From NCBI GenBank assembly GCA_030627905.1, contig DAOVRZ010000060.1, positions 1-33,179 on the forward strand: a stretch of 33,179 nt of DNA, in the 5' to 3' direction. The DNA comes from JAGMES01 sp023128035. GTDB lineage: Bacteria; Bacillota; Halanaerobiia; DY22613. The notes below the pieces were generated by a model. The model was not told where the DNA came from, did no database searches, and saw only the letters and a program-made list of their open reading frames with translations. Positions 26,401-32,400 of this stretch are shown piece after piece. Both the position numbers and the translations under genes were made by a program. Position 1 is the first letter of the stretch. Each line of letters opens with the position of its first letter.

Positions 26401-29400
26401 TTTACGGGATTAGTTATTGACATTACAGATCAAACGATCTTTAGCGGAGAGGAAACTAATTTAAGTAATATAAATGAAGTAGATGATCTAATTTATCTTA
26501 TTTATACTTCAGGCTCGACTGGCAAGCCAAAAGGGGTTATGATTGAACATCAAAATGTATCTAATCTGATTCAGTATGAATATGCGAAAACAAATGTCAA
26601 TTATAGTACTAAAGTTTTGCAATTTGCATCTATTAGTTTTGATGTATCATTCCAGGAGATATTCTCTACTTTACTGGCAGGAGGAGAACTATATCTTATT
26701 AGTCAATCAATGAGAAATAATATTTCGCAGTTACTTGAATATATAGAAGAGCAAAACATTGAAGTACTCTTCTTCCCTGCAGCATTGCTTAAGTTTATCT
26801 TTAGTGAAGATGAATATAGTGATATCTTGCCTAAATCTGTTAGACATATCATTGGTGCTGGTGAGCAGATGGTTGTGAGTGATGGACTTAGAGAATATCT
26901 TAAAGAAAATCATGTATATCTGCATAACCATTATGGTCCATCAGAAACCCATGTAGTTACTACGTTAACGATGAATCCATTTGAAGATATTCCAACTTTA
27001 CCTTCTATCGGAAGACCAATTAGCAATGTACAGATTTATATACTGGATAAGAATCAAAAACCAACCCCAATAGGTGTTCCAGGAGAACTTGTGATTGGTG
27101 GAAGAAATGTAGGTAGAGGTTATTGGAATAGACCAGAACTAACGGTAGAGAAGTTTGGTTCAAATCCATATGCTACTATTACTGGAGATGATAGTGGGAT
27201 CAAATTGTATCGAACAGGCGATATGGCTAGATGGAATACAGATAGAACTATTGAATTTTTAGGAAGAATTGATCATCAAATTAAGATAAGAGGATATAGA
27301 ATTGAGCTTGGTGAGATTGAGGGCCAATTGTTCAAACATCCATCAATAAAGGAAGTTGCAGTTGTTCCTCGCGAGGATCAAAAAGGTAATAATTATCTAG
27401 CGGCATATATCGTAGAAAATGCAGAGATATCTGTTACTGATATAAGAAAATATTTATCGGAGAATTTACCAGAATATATGATCCCAGCTCATTTTGTGAA
27501 ATTAGATCAATTGCCACTAACAGCAAATGGTAAAGTAAATATCAAAGCATTGCCTGATATCGCTGAAAGTAATATCAAACGTGGTACAGAGTTTGTTGCA
27601 CCTTCAAATGAAGTGCAAGAAAAACTGGCAAAAATCTGGTCAGAAATTTTAGACATAGAGAAGATAGGTGTTTATGATAATTTCTTTGAAATAGGTGGTC
27701 ATTCTTTAAGGGCAATCAATATTATCGCCAGAGTATATAAAGATATGAACATAAATCTTCCATTAAAAGAGTTCTTTAAAAATCCAACAATTAGCCAAAT
27801 CTCTCAATATATCAAAGATAATAAAAAGGTCGCTTATAAATCTATTCAAAGAGTGCTAGATAGAGAATATTATCCTGTAATGAACTACCCAACATCATCT
27901 GCTCAAAAAAGAATGTTTATCTTACATCAATTGGACTCAAAAAGCAGAAATTACAACTTGCCTGGAGCTTTCTTTATTGAAGGTGAAATGGATATAGCAC
28001 GTTTTGAAGTTACTTTTTCTGCATTAGTAGAAAGACATGAATCATTAAGGACATCTTTTGAATTGGTAGAAGGTGAGTATGTCCAGAGAATTCATGAGAG
28101 CGTTGAATTTAAAATAACTCATCGAAAGGTAGATATAAGTGATTTAGAAAGAATTGTAGAAGAATTTGTTCAACCATTTGATTTAAGGAAAGCACCATTA
28201 CTCAGAGTTGAGTTAGTAGAAGTTGGTGATAGATATTTGATGATCTTCGATATGCACCATATTATCTCAGATGGTGTGTCAATGGAGATTATAATTAAGG
28301 ACTTTTTAAATCTATACATGGGATATGAGTTACTTGAATTACCCATTCAGTATAGAGATTTTGCGGTCTGGCAAAATGATTTAATAAAGTCTGGTTTGAT
28401 CAATAAACAGGAAAAATACTGGTTAGATTTATTTAACGATAGAGAAATTCCAGTCTTAAATCTACCAATAGATCATCCAAGACCTAAATTAATGGATTAT
28501 CAAGGTAATGCCATTCATTTTGATATTGATAAAGAACTAACAAAGAAGCTCAACAATTTAGCGAGTTCAAATGGTGCGACTTTGTATATGGTCTTATTAG
28601 GAGTCTTTAACATTCTTTTAGCTAAATACTCTGGTCAGGAAGATATGATCATAGGAACACCGATTGCAGGTAGAACTCATCCAGACTTGGAATCTGTGAT
28701 AGGCATGTTTGTAAATACTCTAGTAATGAGAAATGCTCCTAAGCAAGATAAGACCTTTGTTGACTTCTTACGGGAGATTAAAGTAAATGCACTTATGGCA
28801 TATGAAAATCAAGATTATCAGTTTGAGATGTTGGTTGAAAGATTGAATCTTGAGAGGGATTTAAGCAGGAATCCATTGTTTGATGTAATGTTTGCCTTAC
28901 AAAATCAGATGACATCTGGGGTTGATTTTCCTGATTTAAAGCTTTCTAACTATAGCATAGGAAATCAAGTGGCTAAATTTGATCTTACTCTTAATGCATT
29001 TGAAAGTGAGAAAGAATTACATTTTGATCTGGAATATAAGACAAAGTTATTTAAAGAAGAGACGATAAAGAGAATAACCAGACATTTTGTTAATTTAATT
29101 AATGAGGTCGTAGAGAATCCAGACTATCAGATCAAAGAATTCCAGATGATTTCAAATGAAGAAAAAGAGCAATTCTTATATGGTTTCAACGATACGGCTG
29201 TGAAATATCCAACAGATATAACTATGCATAAATTGTTTGAAGAGATTAGTGAAAAAAATGCTGATCATATTGCGCTGGTTTATGATAAGAAGAGTCTAAG
29301 CTATGGAGAGTTAAATGAAAAGGCTAATCAGGTAGCAAGACTGCTTCTGCAAAAAGGAGTTGGGTCGAATACTGTAGTAGCTATCATGATGAAGCGTTCT

Positions 29401-32400
29401 TTTGAACTGGTAATTGGCATGCTCGGTATTCTAAAGGCTGGTGGTGCTTATTTACCGATTGATTCATCATATCCACAGGAAAGAATTGAATATATGCTTG
29501 AAGATAGCGGAGCAGAAATTTTGCTGACTCAGAAAGAGTTGACAAATAATATTCAAACAGATGTAGAAAAGATTATCCTTGATGAAGAAAAAAACTACAG
29601 CTTAGATTGTTCTAATATAGAATCTATAAATAACCCTAGTGATCTGGCATACATAATCTATACCTCTGGAACAACTGGTAAGCCAAAAGGGATTATGATC
29701 GAACATCGTAATATTACAAATACTCTTCAATGGTATAAAGATGAATATAATTTAGATCATACAGATAGTACATTTCAGTTATTTTCAATAGGTTTTGATG
29801 CTTTTGTAATAGCTCTATTCGGACCACTTGTGAGTGGTGTACGGGTTGTATTGGCAAAAGATGAAGAAGTGAAAAATCCATTGATTATCAAACAATATAT
29901 AAAAAAAGAAGAGATAACACATGTAAATTTTGTCCCTTCGTTATATATGAGTGTATTGGATTGTTTAACAGATGAAGATGTACAATCACTAAAAGTTGTT
30001 ATTTTGGGCGGAGAAAAGATCAGCTCAAAATTAGTTAAAAAGAGTAAAGATTTAAAAAGTTCTTTAGAAATGGTCAATGAATATGGGCCAACAGAAAATA
30101 GTATAGTTTCAACTATATGTAGGGATGTAAATACTGACTCAAATGTGACCATTGGTAAACCAATTTCTAATACACGAGTTTATATACTTGATAAATATAA
30201 TCAATTAGTCCCACAAGGAGTTCCAGGAGAAATATGTCTTTCTGGAAATGGTCTTGCTAGAGGTTATTTGAACAGACCGGAGTTAACTGATGAAAAGTTC
30301 ACCAAAAATCCTTATACTACCGATGTGATGTATCATACAGGTGATTTAGGCAGATGGTGTCCTGATGGTAATATAGAGTTTTCAGGTAGAATTGATCATC
30401 AGGTGAAGATTCGTGGATATAGGATTGAATTGGGAGAGATTGAAAGCCAGTTATTGAATGATGATAGAATAAAGGAAGCAGTTGTTTTAGATAAACAAGA
30501 CAAAACTGGTAATAGATATTTAGTCGGATATCTTGTGTCTGATTCTGAACTGGTCATATCTGATATAAGAGAAAATCTTTTAAAAACTCTGCCAGATTAT
30601 ATGATTCCAGTATATTTTGTGAAAGTAGATAAAATCCCATTGACACCTAATGGTAAGATTGATCGAAAAGAATTGTTAAAACTTGATACATTGATAAAAT
30701 CAGAGACAGAATATGCAGCACCACGAAATGATATAGAAAAGATATTGGCAGAGATCTGGGCAGATGTTCTGGATGTTAAGCAGGTTGGAATCAATGATAA
30801 TTTCTTCGAATTGGGTGGGCAATCATTAAAAGCAATCAATGTAGTTTCTAAGATATATAAAAATTTAAGTGTAGAGATTTTATTAGGTGATATCTTTAAG
30901 AATCCAACCATCAGCAAACTGGCAGAATATATTGGTGGGTTAGAAAAGAGTATCTATTCAGAAATTGATCTGGCTTCTGAAGATAATATATTCCCTCTAT
31001 CATCAGCTCAGAAGAGAGTATTCCTCATCAATCAGTTTGAGGGAATAGGAATCAGTTATAACATGCCTGGAGTTATGATTATTGATGGTGATCTAGATAT
31101 CGCAAGGTTGGAAGATGCATTCAAAAAGTTAATCTTAAGACATGAAGTTCTGCGTACATCATTTAAGGTGATTGAAGGTAATCCCAAGCAAATAATCCAT
31201 GAAGATGTGGAATTTGAGATTGTTTTGCTTAAATTGGACGATCTGCGGGGTGAGGCAGAAGAAATAAAAGAGATCGTCAAGGGGTTTGTTAGACTATTTG
31301 ATTTAACTAAAGCTCCTTTATTAAGGGTAGGTTTAATTGAGACGAATGAGCACAATTATCTCTTATATGATATGCATCATATTATTGCTGATGGGGTGTC
31401 CATGAATATACTTATCAGTGACTTAATCAAATTTATGGATGGCGAAGAATTGCCTGAGCTTAAGAGACAGTATAAGGACTTTGCTGTATGGCAGAATAAA
31501 TTCTTGATTTCTGATGAAATAAAAAAACAGGAGAAATATTGGCTTGATCACTTTATTAAAGATGGTGAACAACTTCCTGTTTTACAACTTCCAACAGATT
31601 ATCAAAGGCCAGCAATTTTGAGTTTTGTAGGAGATACTGTAAAGTTTAGCATCGGTGATGCTCTAGCAAGACAGGTTAATGAGTTTACGTCCTATCATGG
31701 TGGAACTTTGTATATGATTCTTCTGGCGGCATTTAATCTGCTTTTAGCTAAGTATGCTGGTCAGGAAGATATTATTGTTGGTTCACCAATTGCAGGTAGA
31801 TCTCATCCAGATTTAGCGAACATGGTTGGGATGTTTGTTAATACTTTAGCTATGCGGAATGCTCCTGAAAGTGATAAGTCTTTTGTGGAATTTTTCTCTG
31901 AAGTAAAGGAAAATGCTCTCAAAGCCTTTGAAAATCAGGATTATCAATTTGAGATGTTGATTGAAAAGCTTGAGGAGAAAAATTTAGTGCCAAGGGATTT
32001 AAGTCGGAATCCTCTCTTTGATGTCATGTTTGTGCTACAAAATCTGGATTCAGCAGCTGTACAGTTAAATGATTTAACATTCACTCCTTATAAATTTGAG
32101 AATCAGACATCTAAATTTGATTTAACTTTAACTGGGTCAGAATTTGAGGATAGAATTCAGTTTAATTTGGAGTATTGTACGAAGTTGTTTAAGCGTGAAA
32201 CAATTGATAGGATGGCTAGGCATTTTGTGAATATACTGACTGAGATTGTTGCAGATCCAGTTAAGAAGATTGCTGACTTTGAGATGATTACAGGTGATGA
32301 GAGGGAACAGATTCTCTATGAGTTTAATGATACTGCTGTTGATTACCTGGAAGATAGGGTTATACATGAGATCTTTGAGGAAGTGGTTGAACGGTATCCA

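Noticed and set aside
29775..31355. Open frames on the minus strand (for example 29775-30152 and 31056-31355)
   Set aside because: They lie opposite well-defined NRPS domains, lack ribosome sites and have no recognisable motifs. They are antisense shadows of the coding strand.
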